A stretch of 14,361 nucleotides of DNA from Thermoplasmata archaeon (lineage in GTDB: Archaea; Thermoplasmatota; Thermoplasmata; Thermoplasmatales; Thermoplasmataceae): assembly GCA_021806345.1 (NCBI GenBank), contig JAJZXP010000344.1:1-14361 (forward strand), read 5' to 3'. Shown here piece by piece: positions 1 through 7,386 of this stretch (the first letter of the stretch is position 1; each line of letters begins with the position of its first letter). Below the pieces are notes generated by a model that worked only from the letters and a program-made list of their open reading frames with translations, made no database searches and was not told the DNA's origin. Both the position numbers and the translations under genes were made by a program.

Positions 1-1
1 A

Positions 2-575
2 TCTTTGGGTGATCCCTTAACCGGCATATCTGACCGCATTGACTTCGAGAGGATCAGGCCAATCCTCTCCTCTTTGTACGAGAATGACACAGAGAAGTGC
101 GGAAAGCCCAATTATGATCCCATTCTCATGGTCAAAATTCTGCTATTGCAACAGTGGTACAACCTCTCAGATCCCCAAATAGAAAGAGAAATCCGTGACA
201 GGATATCCTTCATGAATTTCCTTGGATACCCTGAGAAGCTTCCTGATCGCAACACGATCTGGTATTTCCGTGAGAGACTGTCCAAAACAGGGAAGGATCG
301 TCTTGTCTTCAATGAAATAACAGAGCAGATCATGGCTAAAAGAATCCGCATCAAGAAGGGCACCATGCAGGGGTCTCAACGCCACAATGGCTCGTGCATC
401 CAGAAACACTCCTCTGACCATGGAACAGGCCCACAGGAATCTCAGGATCTCAAGGAAGCGGACACCCGGAGAGCGGCCATATTCAGTGATCAAGAGGGTG
501 AAGATGACATTTGTCAATATGGCATACAATCTATCCACGGTGGTTCACCTGAAGAGAAGGGGGATTATAGCGTGA
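2..575 (+). pseudogene. IS5-type transposase, internally deleted remnant
   Basis: Remnant of an IS5-group DDE transposase, cut on the left by the window edge. The first part, to about base 370, encodes the typical N-terminal DUF772-like domain: YDPILMVKILLLQQWYNLSD, then FLGYPEKLPDRNTIWYFRERL. At about 366-374 the sequence jumps to another frame that carries the normal C-terminus of the same protein: NATMARASRN, PLTMEQAHRNLRISRKRT and the ERPYSVIKR block with the catalytic Glu region. The middle of the protein, which would hold the first two catalytic Asp residues, is absent. The two halves are out of frame with each other, and downstream of the join the first frame encodes only non-homologous sequence to 589. 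It cannot make active transposase. The assignment rests on family patterns recalled for archaeal and bacterial IS5 proteins. Confidence 0.8.
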
Positions 576-773
576 GCGCTGGAAAATAAGAGAAAAACCA
601 GGAAAAGAGGCGAAAAAAAGATGGAAATACGAAAAGTCTTCTGTAAAAAATGACTGAATTTGTGGGGGACTTCACACAGCATCAATAGAATCTTAAAAAA
701 ACTGTCAGTTAAAAGAAAACGTTTAACATATAATTCAATTTGAACTCGTGGAAGAAGGTAGCATGTTTCATAT

Positions 774-905
774 CTAACCCTCCACCCATTTCCTCATCTC
801 TTTCCGGTCATTCTCTTCAAATGGAATATTCAGGTAATGCTCATACTGCGTTGTGATGGCATGGCCCTGTAAGAAGGGAATCCGCTCAATTAGGTAGGGG
901 ATAAC
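774..905 (-). pseudogene. C-terminal remnant of a probable tyrosine recombinase/integrase
   Basis: A 43-codon minus-strand open stretch with no start codon, ending in TAG at 774-776. It reads VIPYLIERIPFLQGHA, then ITTQYEHYLNIPFEENDRKE, then MRKWVEG. The pattern QGH..T.YEHYLN resembles the last block of tyrosine recombinases, where a His-Tyr pair carries the nucleophilic tyrosine. An in-frame TAA at 906-908 interrupts it upstream, exactly where the palindromes begin. With an inactive transposase beside it, this marks an old integration or insertion scar in front of the catabolic operon. Only 43 residues support the family call, so it is tentative. Confidence 0.5.
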
Positions 906-924
906 TTAAGTTATTGAATTCAAT
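901..924. repeat. two overlapping perfect palindromes
   Basis: ATAACTTAAGTTAT (901-914) and ATTGAATTCAAT (913-924) are each perfect inverted repeats and share two bases. They begin inside the last codons of the recombinase remnant and lie about 230 bases upstream of the operon start. They could be regulator sites, a recombination scar or chance in AT-rich DNA. No function can be assigned. Confidence 0.5.
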
Positions 925-969
925 GAGAAAATACCAAAAACCAAGTTGTGCATTATTCTGTTTTAAGTG

Positions 970-979
970 ATGCATGCAT
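970..979. promoter_or_regulatory. possible distal operator, palindrome ATGCATGCAT
   Basis: The 10-bp perfect palindrome ATGCATGCAT shares the core TGCATGCA with the 20-bp palindrome at 1130-1149. The centres are 165 bp apart. It could be an auxiliary site for the same GntR-type repressor. The match is short, so this is suggestive only. Confidence 0.3.
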
Positions 980-1117
980 TAAAAGCTGACTTTGCCGGTA
1001 CTGGAAAGAATTCAAGTTAGAATGGACAAGTTACATAAATTTCGGATAACTCGATTTAACTTTTAAATATTTAAAAAAGTATTTTTCAAAATGTCAGAAT
1101 TTATCTCATGTATCGTA

Positions 1118-1127
1118 ATATTTAAAT
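1118..1127 (+). promoter_or_regulatory. TATA box of the aromatic-acid operon
   Basis: The stretch AATATTTAAATAG around 1117-1129 is a good archaeal TATA element. A transcription start about 25 bases downstream would fall near 1148-1152, a few bases before the ATG at 1156, giving a leaderless message. No ribosome site is visible before that ATG, which agrees. A second AT-rich palindromic stretch, TTTTAAATATTTAAAA at 1061-1076, could also serve as a TATA-like element but sits farther from any start. Confidence 0.55.
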
Positions 1128-1129
1128 AG

Positions 1130-1149
1130 CAAAATTGCATGCAATTTTG
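1130..1149. promoter_or_regulatory. 20-bp perfect palindrome, probable GntR operator
   Basis: CAAAATTGCA followed by TGCAATTTTG is a perfect 20-bp inverted repeat. It begins three bases after the TATA box and covers the predicted transcription start of the regulator gene and so of the whole operon. In archaea a repressor bound here would block polymerase recruitment. GntR/FCD proteins bind as dimers to short palindromes and are usually autoregulated from the promoter beside their own gene. Two further ATGCAA half-sites in direct orientation follow at 1163-1168 and 1175-1180, inside the first codons. Confidence 0.65.
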
Positions 1150-1155
1150 TATACT

Positions 1156-1824
1156 ATGTTGGATGCAAAACTGGATGCAATACCTACAGAAATGGAAAGA
1201 GTGTTTCAACAAATTAAAACAAAGATTGCGGAAGGTGAATTCTTACCCGGTGAACGTTTGACAGAGCAATATCTGTCAGATACGTTAGAGACAAGCCGAT
1301 ATACCGTCAAATTGGCACTAACGAAACTAGAAGAAAACGGGGTTGTTAAACAGACACCCTACAAGGGATATGTAGTATCAAGGATAAGTCTAGAAGAAAG
1401 TGTTGAGTTATTGAAAGCGAGGGGATTAATTGAGGGATTAATAGGATCTATCTCCGCTCAAAAGATAACTGATAAAGAAATCAGTGAACTTGAAAAAATT
1501 TTATTTGAAATGAATAAAGCGATCAGGGAAACTAATTATGATGAGTATTCCAAACTTAATACACAATTTCACAATGTAATTTACAGATCAACTAAAAACG
1601 CCAGTCTTGCAGACATAGCAATGCGGCTTAAAATGAGGATAATACGTTATCAGTACAAAATATCTTATATACCTGGCCGGGCAGACACCTCCATTAGAGA
1701 ACATGAAGAGATTTTTAAAGCTCTGAAATTGCATAATTCTGAGTTGTCTGGGAAACTAATGACGGATCATGTGAATAGCGTTTTGCAGTCAATATTGTCA
1801 AATTACAACCTGATGGTGATTTAA
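1156..1824 (+). CDS. GntR-family regulator with FCD ligand domain
   Basis: Transcription factor of 222 residues, probably the repressor of this operon, sensing an aromatic acid or pathway intermediate. Residues 13-75 form the GntR winged helix (IAEGEFLPGERLTEQYLSDT, then TSRYTVKLALTKLEENGVV). Residues 80-215 are an all-helical FCD domain with the usual histidines: H139 in LNTQFHN, H183 in REHEEIF and H205 in MTDHVN. The position normally held by a metal-binding Asp, four before H139, is Asn135. I chose ATG 1156 over an upstream in-frame TTG at 1135, because that TTG lies inside the palindrome and before the predicted transcription start. The stop directly abuts the GTG of the next gene, so the regulator is the first gene of the unit. 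The effector is not known. Confidence 0.85.
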   Translation: MLDAKLDAIPTEMERVFQQIKTKIAEGEFLPGERLTEQYLSDTLETSRYTVKLALTKLEENGVVKQTPYKGYVVSRISLEESVELLKARGLIEGLIGSISAQKITDKEISELEKILFEMNKAIRETNYDEYSKLNTQFHNVIYRSTKNASLADIAMRLKMRIIRYQYKISYIPGRADTSIREHEEIFKALKLHNSELSGKLMTDHVNSVLQSILSNYNLMVI

Positions 1825-2733
1825 GTGTCGTTGAAAAACCATTCGGATGAAATATTGTCGATTCTAAGAGGTGCCTATGACATGCATGTACATTCAGCCC
1901 CAGATGTTCTAGGCAGGAGCGGAGATGACATCGAGTTTGCTGTTATGGCTAAGGAACATGGTATGGGTGGCTACGTTATAAAATCGCACTATGTCCCAAC
2001 GGCAGATCGTGCTACTTTAGTTAATAAAATGGTACCCGGAGTTAAGATTTTTGGAAGTTTATGCTTAAACAATTCCGTAGGAGGGATAAATCCATTAGCA
2101 GTCGACATAGCTGGAAGACTTGGCTGCAAAGTAGTTTGGTTTCCGACAGTCGATTCACTTAATGAGTCCGAGAAAAAAGGGTTACAATCTAAGGATAAGC
2201 TTCCATTTTGGGCTAAAATGCAAGAAGAATTACAACGGGATGGCTTTCAGCTTAAACCTGTTAAAGTACTCGATGACAATGGTAAATTCACAAAAGATGT
2301 TTTTGAAGTACTGTACCGGATTCAGAAATACAAAATGATTCTTGCTACTGGCCATTTGGCTCCTAATGAATCAATCGCACTAATTAAGGAGGCAAAGGAA
2401 ATAGGTATAGATAAGATAATAGTAACTCATCCCGAATTTCCGACAACAAATTTCACCTTGGAAGAGCAAAAAGAGCTAGCTAAAGAATCTGTATTCTTCG
2501 AACGGTGCTATACAACTCCAGCCACTGGAAAAACAACATGGGACCACGTGCTAAAGGAGGTAAATCTTACAGGATCAGAGAGAAATATTCTTTCAACGGA
2601 CTTGGGTCAAAAAGGTGCAATTTATCCGACTGAAGGGCTCAAGGAATTTATACGTTTCTTTTTAGAAAATGGTTATAAGGCAGAGGATGTGAGAAACATG
2701 ACTGTGCTAAATCAGAGGGAATTGATTGGTTAG
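1825..2733 (+). CDS. amidohydrolase-fold protein (DUF6282-like), candidate lactone hydrolase
   Basis: A 302-residue TIM-barrel metal hydrolase by motif. All amidohydrolase-superfamily metal ligands can be read: H21 and H23 in DMHVHSAPD, K53 in VIKSHY, H177 in ATGHLAP, H202 in VTHPEFP and D259 in STDLGQ. I associate the HVHSAPD start and overall shape with the poorly characterised DUF6282 group rather than with classical LigI or LigJ. Start is GTG with GGTGAT at 1815-1820, immediately after the regulator stop. Placed before a 4-oxalomesaconate hydratase, it could hydrolyse 2-pyrone-4,6-dicarboxylate to 4-oxalomesaconate, as LigI does in bacteria. That is inference. It could instead be a decarboxylase or an amidase for an upstream substrate. 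Confidence 0.7.
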   Translation: MSLKNHSDEILSILRGAYDMHVHSAPDVLGRSGDDIEFAVMAKEHGMGGYVIKSHYVPTADRATLVNKMVPGVKIFGSLCLNNSVGGINPLAVDIAGRLGCKVVWFPTVDSLNESEKKGLQSKDKLPFWAKMQEELQRDGFQLKPVKVLDDNGKFTKDVFEVLYRIQKYKMILATGHLAPNESIALIKEAKEIGIDKIIVTHPEFPTTNFTLEEQKELAKESVFFERCYTTPATGKTTWDHVLKEVNLTGSERNILSTDLGQKGAIYPTEGLKEFIRFFLENGYKAEDVRNMTVLNQRELIG

Positions 2734-2743
2734 GGTGATTAAG

Positions 2744-3460
2744 ATGTCTAAAGACTCATTATTGGTGATAAGCGCTCATTCTGCTGATTATGTTTGGCGT
2801 GCAGGAGGTGTGATAGCAAAATACGTAAAGGAAGGTCACAGAGTGAAGGTAATCTGTCTATCATACGGGGAACGGGGTGAATCTGCAGAACTATGGAAAA
2901 AAGGATACAATCTTGATAAGATTAAAGAGATAAGACGAGAGGAAAGTGAAAATGCTGCAAAAACGTTGGGAACAGCAATTGAATTTTTTGATTGGGATGA
3001 TTATCCACTAATCATTAACCATGAGAGATTAATGCAAATTGTTAGAACTATAAGGGATTTTAAACCAGATATAATCTTGACTCATGGTCCAAAAGACCCA
3101 TTCAATGTTGACCATGTTACGACAGCAAATAATGTTCTAGAGGGGTCAATACTGTCAATAGCAAATGGAGTAATGCCAGACATTCCTGTGATTAAACAAC
3201 CTAGGATTTTTGGATTTGAGCATCACCAATCAGAATTGTCAGAGTTTTATCCTGACGTCATAATTGATATTTCAGGGGTATTTGACCTGAAAAAACAAGC
3301 AATGGACTTTTTCCAGACACAAAAGCACTTAATTGACTATTATTCGATGCGCGCATCCATGAGAGGTAACCACGCAAGGAGAGTTTCCGGAAACGCAGGT
3401 TATTCGCATGCTGAAGCGTTTCTGAGATATTTTCCATACGTTGGAGGCGAATTTCCATGA
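2744..3460 (+). CDS. galB: 4-oxalomesaconate hydratase, GalB type (PIG-L/LmbE fold)
   Basis: Adds water to 4-oxalomesaconate to give 4-carboxy-4-hydroxy-2-oxoadipate in the protocatechuate 4,5-cleavage and gallate pathways. The 238-residue protein has the PIG-L fold in its GalB variant: SAHSADYVWRAGG near the N-terminus (H12 and D15, replacing the AHPDD of deacetylases), then CLSYGERGES, IKEIRREES, HGPKDPFNVDH with H124, and FEHHQSE. H12, D15 and H124 are the expected metal ligands. The pattern closely resembles Pseudomonas putida GalB as I remember it. The start is ATG 2744 with GGGTGAT just upstream, not an in-frame TTG at 2726 that lies within the preceding gene. Its stop overlaps the next start (ATGA), so it is translationally coupled to the aldolase that uses its product. 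Confidence 0.88.
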   Translation: MSKDSLLVISAHSADYVWRAGGVIAKYVKEGHRVKVICLSYGERGESAELWKKGYNLDKIKEIRREESENAAKTLGTAIEFFDWDDYPLIINHERLMQIVRTIRDFKPDIILTHGPKDPFNVDHVTTANNVLEGSILSIANGVMPDIPVIKQPRIFGFEHHQSELSEFYPDVIIDISGVFDLKKQAMDFFQTQKHLIDYYSMRASMRGNHARRVSGNAGYSHAEAFLRYFPYVGGEFP

Positions 3461-4161
3461 AATATCAAATAACTAGAAAAATACCTCGATCCAGAGATGA
3501 CAACGCAATATGTAAACGGTTGGCAGCTCTTGGCGTTGCAACTGTTTCTGAGGTTCAAAATAAGCAGGGGGTCTTGGACCCTGAAATAAGGCCAATTTTG
3601 AATGATGTGGCAGTATCAGGTACTGCCATTACAGTGAAGTGCTTTGATGCTGACAATTTAATGCTTCATGCCGCGATAGAGAACATCCAAAATGGTGACT
3701 TTTTAGTTGTATCCACGAACCAGGAAACTAGAAATGGATACTTTGGAGAATTAATGGCCACGGCATGCAAATCCAGAGGTGCGTCGGGTTTAGTAATTGA
3801 TGGGGGAGTCAGGGATACAAGTGAACTGAAGAAAATCGGTTTTCCAGTTTGGTCAAGGTATATTTGCGTGACTGGAACGACAAAGAGCAATCCGGGTTGG
3901 GTTAACGAAAATATTGTGTGCGGGGGTGTCCTGGTTAAACCTGGCGATTACATTTTAGCTGATAATGATGGTGTTGTTGTCATCGACAGGGCGTCTGTCA
4001 ATGAAGTTCTGAAAAGTGCCGAAGAAAGAAGGGATAAAGAAATGATTACAAGAAAAAGGCTACTGAGCGGTGAATCAAGCTTAGATATTTATGATCTTAG
4101 AAAAAAACTGGAAGCTATTGGAGTAAAATATGAAAATACTAAAGAAGAGGTGGTAAGATAA
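3457..4161 (+). CDS. ligK: 4-carboxy-4-hydroxy-2-oxoadipate aldolase (LigK/GalC, RraA-like)
   Basis: Class II aldolase of the RraA-like fold that splits 4-carboxy-4-hydroxy-2-oxoadipate into pyruvate and oxaloacetate, the last step of the pathway; many relatives also act on 4-hydroxy-4-methyl-2-oxoglutarate. The 234-residue protein shows the diagnostic GELMATACKSRGASGLVIDG block at 97-116 followed by GVRD, with G97-E98-L99, D115, R119 and D120 matching the active-site pattern of this family. GDYILADNDGVVVI near 163-176 is also typical. Plain RraA ribonuclease regulators are shorter, near 160 residues. The C-terminal extension and catabolic neighbours favour the aldolase. Start ATG overlaps the galB stop, with GGAGGCGA at 3443-3450. 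Confidence 0.87.
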   Translation: MKYQITRKIPRSRDDNAICKRLAALGVATVSEVQNKQGVLDPEIRPILNDVAVSGTAITVKCFDADNLMLHAAIENIQNGDFLVVSTNQETRNGYFGELMATACKSRGASGLVIDGGVRDTSELKKIGFPVWSRYICVTGTTKSNPGWVNENIVCGGVLVKPGDYILADNDGVVVIDRASVNEVLKSAEERRDKEMITRKRLLSGESSLDIYDLRKKLEAIGVKYENTKEEVVR

Positions 4162-5538
4162 ATGGATGAGTTTAAATTGCTTGATACAGCTAAATTTAAT
4201 ACTTTTCATAGAAAGTTAGTGTTTACCACAGGAGTGGGAGCGTTTACTGACTTGTACAATACTATAATCTATTCAGCAGCAGTTTATAGTATAATATTCT
4301 ATTACCATACCAACTTAGTCTTCTATGGATTTGTCGGCTTCCTATTCTTTATTGGAGGCGTGATTGGTGCACTTACTTGGGGTATAATTGCTGACCTAAT
4401 TGGTAGAAGAATTTCTTTCACACTTGATTTAGCATTGATGGCTATATTTGCTGTACTATCTGGTATTATTGCGACCCCTCTCGCATTAGCAATCTTTAGA
4501 TTTATCATCGGTTTTGCTCTCGGGGGCGATTATCCGTCAGCCTTAACAATGTTGTCCGAGTTCTCTCCTTCAAAAATACGTGGAAGATTACTAACTCTAT
4601 TTTGGACACTTTTTGCTGCTGGTGGCTTCACAGCTGGAATTGTCGGTTATCTTACCCTCATACACTTTGGGGTATCTGGTTTACAGATGAGAATTATCCT
4701 AGCTTCAGGAGCAGTACCTGCAGTCATCGGAATTGCAACTAGACTCTGGATTCCAGAATCCCCGAGATGGTTGGTGAAAAAGAAGAAGATGAAAAGGGCT
4801 TCCGAATCGCTAGCAAAAGCAACTGGTCTAGAAATTTCTGAAAACTATTTTGAGGGAATAGAAAGAGGTGAACATAAGAGAGCTGATTCGATAAAGCTCT
4901 TTTTTAACAGAAGGAATGCGTATATAAGTCTGGCCCTGGCAGTTGTGGTGCTGCTGCCAAATTTCATTCCCACGGCTTCAGCTTCATTTTCACCATATCT
5001 ATTTTCTATTGTCGGAATATCAAAGATAAAGTCTGTATTGTATCTGTCATTTTTATTCGAGCTGCCCCTAATGATTTTCGGAGTAATAACAACTTATTTG
5101 GTTGAAAAATTAGGGCGTCTCAAAACTATGACTATGAATGCAATAATCATAGGAATAGCTGCCATAGCAATGTCGTTCCTTTTGACTAATAGTATTGGCT
5201 TAATAGTCACATTTGTCATAGCTGCTGGCACATCAATAATGTACTTTGGAATAGCCTATAGCTTAGCTGCTGAACTTTATCCAACTCAGATCAGAGGGGC
5301 AGGAGAAGGATATAATACTAGCTTAAGTAGACTCTCAGGTGCGCTGGCATATCTGTTAACACCATTCCTGGTGGCACTTTATGGAGAGAGCGGCCTATGG
5401 AAAATCTATGGGGCGCTGTCAATAATCGGAATCCTAATAGCGTTTTTAATGTTGAGAACCCATATGACTGTTGAAGGACGTACTCTGGAACAAATATCAG
5501 AGACTTCGGGTGTTAAAGCCGAGGAAGGTGAAATGTGA
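4162..5538 (+). CDS. MFS transporter, probable aromatic-acid importer
   Basis: A 458-residue major-facilitator membrane protein with about twelve hydrophobic segments. The loop between the second and third segments reads GIIADLIGRRIS, the usual motif A. IPESPRWLVKKKK in the centre and ELYPTQIRGAGEG in the second half are signatures of the sugar/metabolite-proton symporter branch, which includes aromatic-acid transporters. Its position between the aldolase and the ring-modifying oxygenase points to uptake of the pathway substrate, driven by protons. The substrate itself cannot be read from the sequence. GAGGTGGT at 4147-4154 precedes the ATG, which directly follows the aldolase stop. Confidence 0.85.
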   Translation: MDEFKLLDTAKFNTFHRKLVFTTGVGAFTDLYNTIIYSAAVYSIIFYYHTNLVFYGFVGFLFFIGGVIGALTWGIIADLIGRRISFTLDLALMAIFAVLSGIIATPLALAIFRFIIGFALGGDYPSALTMLSEFSPSKIRGRLLTLFWTLFAAGGFTAGIVGYLTLIHFGVSGLQMRIILASGAVPAVIGIATRLWIPESPRWLVKKKKMKRASESLAKATGLEISENYFEGIERGEHKRADSIKLFFNRRNAYISLALAVVVLLPNFIPTASASFSPYLFSIVGISKIKSVLYLSFLFELPLMIFGVITTYLVEKLGRLKTMTMNAIIIGIAAIAMSFLLTNSIGLIVTFVIAAGTSIMYFGIAYSLAAELYPTQIRGAGEGYNTSLSRLSGALAYLLTPFLVALYGESGLWKIYGALSIIGILIAFLMLRTHMTVEGRTLEQISETSGVKAEEGEM

Positions 5539-5539
5539 A

Positions 5540-6802
5540 ATGCTAACAAAGGAAGAAAATAGGATACTAACTGAAGTTGGTCCCAACACTCCAGGCGGAG
5601 AACTTTTGAGAAGATATTGGCACCCAGTTTGTACTACAAAGCAAATGATGAATAGGACAACTATGAAATTAAGGATACTGGGGGAAGATCTGGTTTTATT
5701 CAAAACTGGTGAGGGAAAGTATGGTCTAGTGGAAGAACACTGCCCACACAGGGGAGTTTCTCTTGCGTATGGTTTTGTGGAAAATGACGGGATAAGATGT
5801 GCCTATCATGGTTGGAAATATTCTTTAAAGGGCCAATGTTTAGAACAACCATTTGAGCCTAAGGACAGTAAATACAAAGAGAATATACAAATAGCCAGTT
5901 ATCAGGTTGTTGAAAAATATGGCTTAATATGGGCTTATATGGGACCATCACCTGCTCCACTGCTTCCAGCATGGGAATTTCTTGTAAGAAAAGACGGGCT
6001 TAGATTTTACGTAATATATGACTCCAATTACAATTGGCTTCAAGCAATGGAAAATTCTATGGATTCAACACACACCTACTTTTTGCATGGTGTAATGCTA
6101 CGAAAAACAATGCCAGAAATATGGCAGGAAACCTATAAGGATATCTTGGACTATTACAATCGCCCAATTGAGAAATATGAATTTGTGCCATTTGAGTTTG
6201 GATTCAGGAGGAGACGTAAATATTCAGGGCAAAGAGGAAATCAAGAGGCTGGATATCCGCTCATCTTTCCTAATATTTCTGTTATTCCAATGTATACATA
6301 CGAGGTTGTTTGGAGGGTGCCCATTGATGACTTCCATACAAAAGCTGTACACATGGAATTCTTACCTTCTATCGATGGAAAAACCTATGAACAGAGACCT
6401 GAATTAACCCCTGTTGAGGTAAATCCCCCTGTTTTGAAAGATGAAAAAGGTGAATACTTGATGAATTCCTTCCCTTCTACTGATTTGATGGCATTTGAAA
6501 CCCAGGGAGCTATTTTTGACAGAACGCATGAACATCTAGCATCCTCAGATCGAGGTGTAGTTATGTTTCGAAAACTTTTGAAAGAACAAATCAACTTGAT
6601 ATCAGAGGGTAAAGATCCAATCGGAACAATTAGAGATCCATCCGTTAATGATTACATTAGGGTAGTAGATCCGGAAGATTATAAAATCAAGAGCAAGAAT
6701 GCATTGGCGCGGGGATTACTTCAAAACTGGTTTTCCGAATTAAGTAAAGGTAAGATGCCTTTGTTAGATGAACACACTCAAGTTTTTGGGCAGCAAATAT
6801 GA
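5540..6802 (+). CDS. Rieske non-heme iron oxygenase, large (alpha) subunit
   Basis: Activates O2 to hydroxylate or O-demethylate an aromatic acid, preparing a catechol for ring cleavage. In the 420-residue protein the Rieske [2Fe-2S] site is C68-P-H70 and C87-x2-H90 (EEHCPHRG and CAYHGW). The catalytic iron site is AMENSMDSTHTYFLHG with D175, H178 and H183. The C-terminal block TQGAIFDRTHEHLASSDRG is typical of the phthalate-dioxygenase/O-demethylase branch. I start it at ATG 5540, one base after the transporter stop and behind GGAAGGTGA. An in-frame ATG at 5471 would add 23 residues lying wholly inside the transporter gene. No reductase, ferredoxin or beta subunit lies nearby, so electrons must come from elsewhere. 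Likely substrates are methoxylated or carboxylated benzoates, but this is inferred. Confidence 0.87.
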   Translation: MLTKEENRILTEVGPNTPGGELLRRYWHPVCTTKQMMNRTTMKLRILGEDLVLFKTGEGKYGLVEEHCPHRGVSLAYGFVENDGIRCAYHGWKYSLKGQCLEQPFEPKDSKYKENIQIASYQVVEKYGLIWAYMGPSPAPLLPAWEFLVRKDGLRFYVIYDSNYNWLQAMENSMDSTHTYFLHGVMLRKTMPEIWQETYKDILDYYNRPIEKYEFVPFEFGFRRRRKYSGQRGNQEAGYPLIFPNISVIPMYTYEVVWRVPIDDFHTKAVHMEFLPSIDGKTYEQRPELTPVEVNPPVLKDEKGEYLMNSFPSTDLMAFETQGAIFDRTHEHLASSDRGVVMFRKLLKEQINLISEGKDPIGTIRDPSVNDYIRVVDPEDYKIKSKNALARGLLQNWFSELSKGKMPLLDEHTQVFGQQI

Positions 6803-7050
6803 AAATCACATGGGATCAGCACAGCAACAAAACGGATCCGACCTCTTCTAACCTATTTTTTATAGTGATGCACAAGTCAGGAGGAGTCGATAGTCCGGAT
6901 GTGGCAAAAATGTGGTTAGAAGTACCATCTAAAGCTGAGTTGTACGCTGAGGGTAACTGCGAAGAAGAATTGCTAGAAGCTTTTTCCAAGCTTTTAAAAG
7001 AGCATGCTTACGACTCTGAGGTTGAACTATATGCTGAAAGGGCTTATTGA
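6799..7050 (+). CDS. small conserved-looking protein of unknown function
   Basis: An 83-residue acidic soluble protein that I do not recognise. It has one cysteine (C53), so it is not a ferredoxin, and no signal peptide or membrane segment. The C-terminal half looks like a strand-helix-strand unit: ELYAEGNCEEELLEAFSKLL, then VELYAERAY. The pentapeptide ELYAE occurs twice, at residues 47-51 and 76-80. Its ATG overlaps the oxygenase stop (ATGA), so it is translationally coupled to it, and the LigA-like gene follows 18 bases later behind AAGGTGAG. That placement suggests an accessory to the Rieske enzyme, a subunit of the ring-cleavage dioxygenase, or a replacement for the missing isomerase. None of these is shown. 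Confidence 0.75.
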   Translation: MKITWDQHSNKTDPTSSNLFFIVMHKSGGVDSPDVAKMWLEVPSKAELYAEGNCEEELLEAFSKLLKEHAYDSEVELYAERAY

Positions 7051-7068
7051 AATGGTTAAGGTGAGTTT

Positions 7069-7350
7069 ATGATTTATGATTTCCCTGAACGGTCCCATTA
7101 TAACGTGCACAAAATGATTTTTGATTTGAGAAACTCTAGAATATTGCTATCCCAGTTCAAAAACAATAAGGATCAGGTAATGGATCAATATCAACTAACT
7201 AAAGAAGAAAAGATAATTTTGAACGAAGGAAACCCGATTGAGATGTATAAATTCGGAATATTCCCTTATTTATTGCATTACTACTGGACCGCAATAGTGC
7301 TAGGTGCAGAAAAGAATATCGATGATCTCATATTGTATAAAGAAGAATAA
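7069..7350 (+). CDS. ligA: LigA-like alpha subunit of extradiol ring-cleavage dioxygenase
   Basis: A 93-residue all-helical protein resembling the small alpha subunit of protocatechuate 4,5-dioxygenase, which caps the active site of the catalytic LigB subunit and has no metal ligands of its own. The pattern YNVHKMIFDLRNSR, then MDQYQLTKEEKIIL, then MYKFGIFPYLLHYY matches the LigA layout: an N-terminal helix pair, a T-x-E-E turn and a C-terminal helix pair. It lies directly before the LigB gene. In many bacteria the two are adjacent or fused (as in gallate dioxygenase); here they are separate. The family is recognised from pattern and context rather than from any catalytic residue. Confidence 0.75.
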   Translation: MIYDFPERSHYNVHKMIFDLRNSRILLSQFKNNKDQVMDQYQLTKEEKIILNEGNPIEMYKFGIFPYLLHYYWTAIVLGAEKNIDDLILYKEE

Positions 7351-7386
7351 AATCTATAAGAAATGAAGGGAGAAAAGTGATATGTT

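Noticed and set aside
167..538. Minus-strand open frames across the transposase remnant
   Set aside because: Shadow frames antisense to a recognisable transposase, with no family-like motifs or ribosome sites.
1135..1155. In-frame TTG start for the regulator, adding seven residues
   Set aside because: It lies inside the palindrome and upstream of the transcription start predicted from the TATA box. ATG 1156 gives a normal leaderless start.
5471..5539. Longer oxygenase starting at ATG 5471
   Set aside because: The extra 23 residues lie within the transporter gene and are not like the family N-terminus. ATG 5540 has a good ribosome site and begins MLTKEENRIL as expected.
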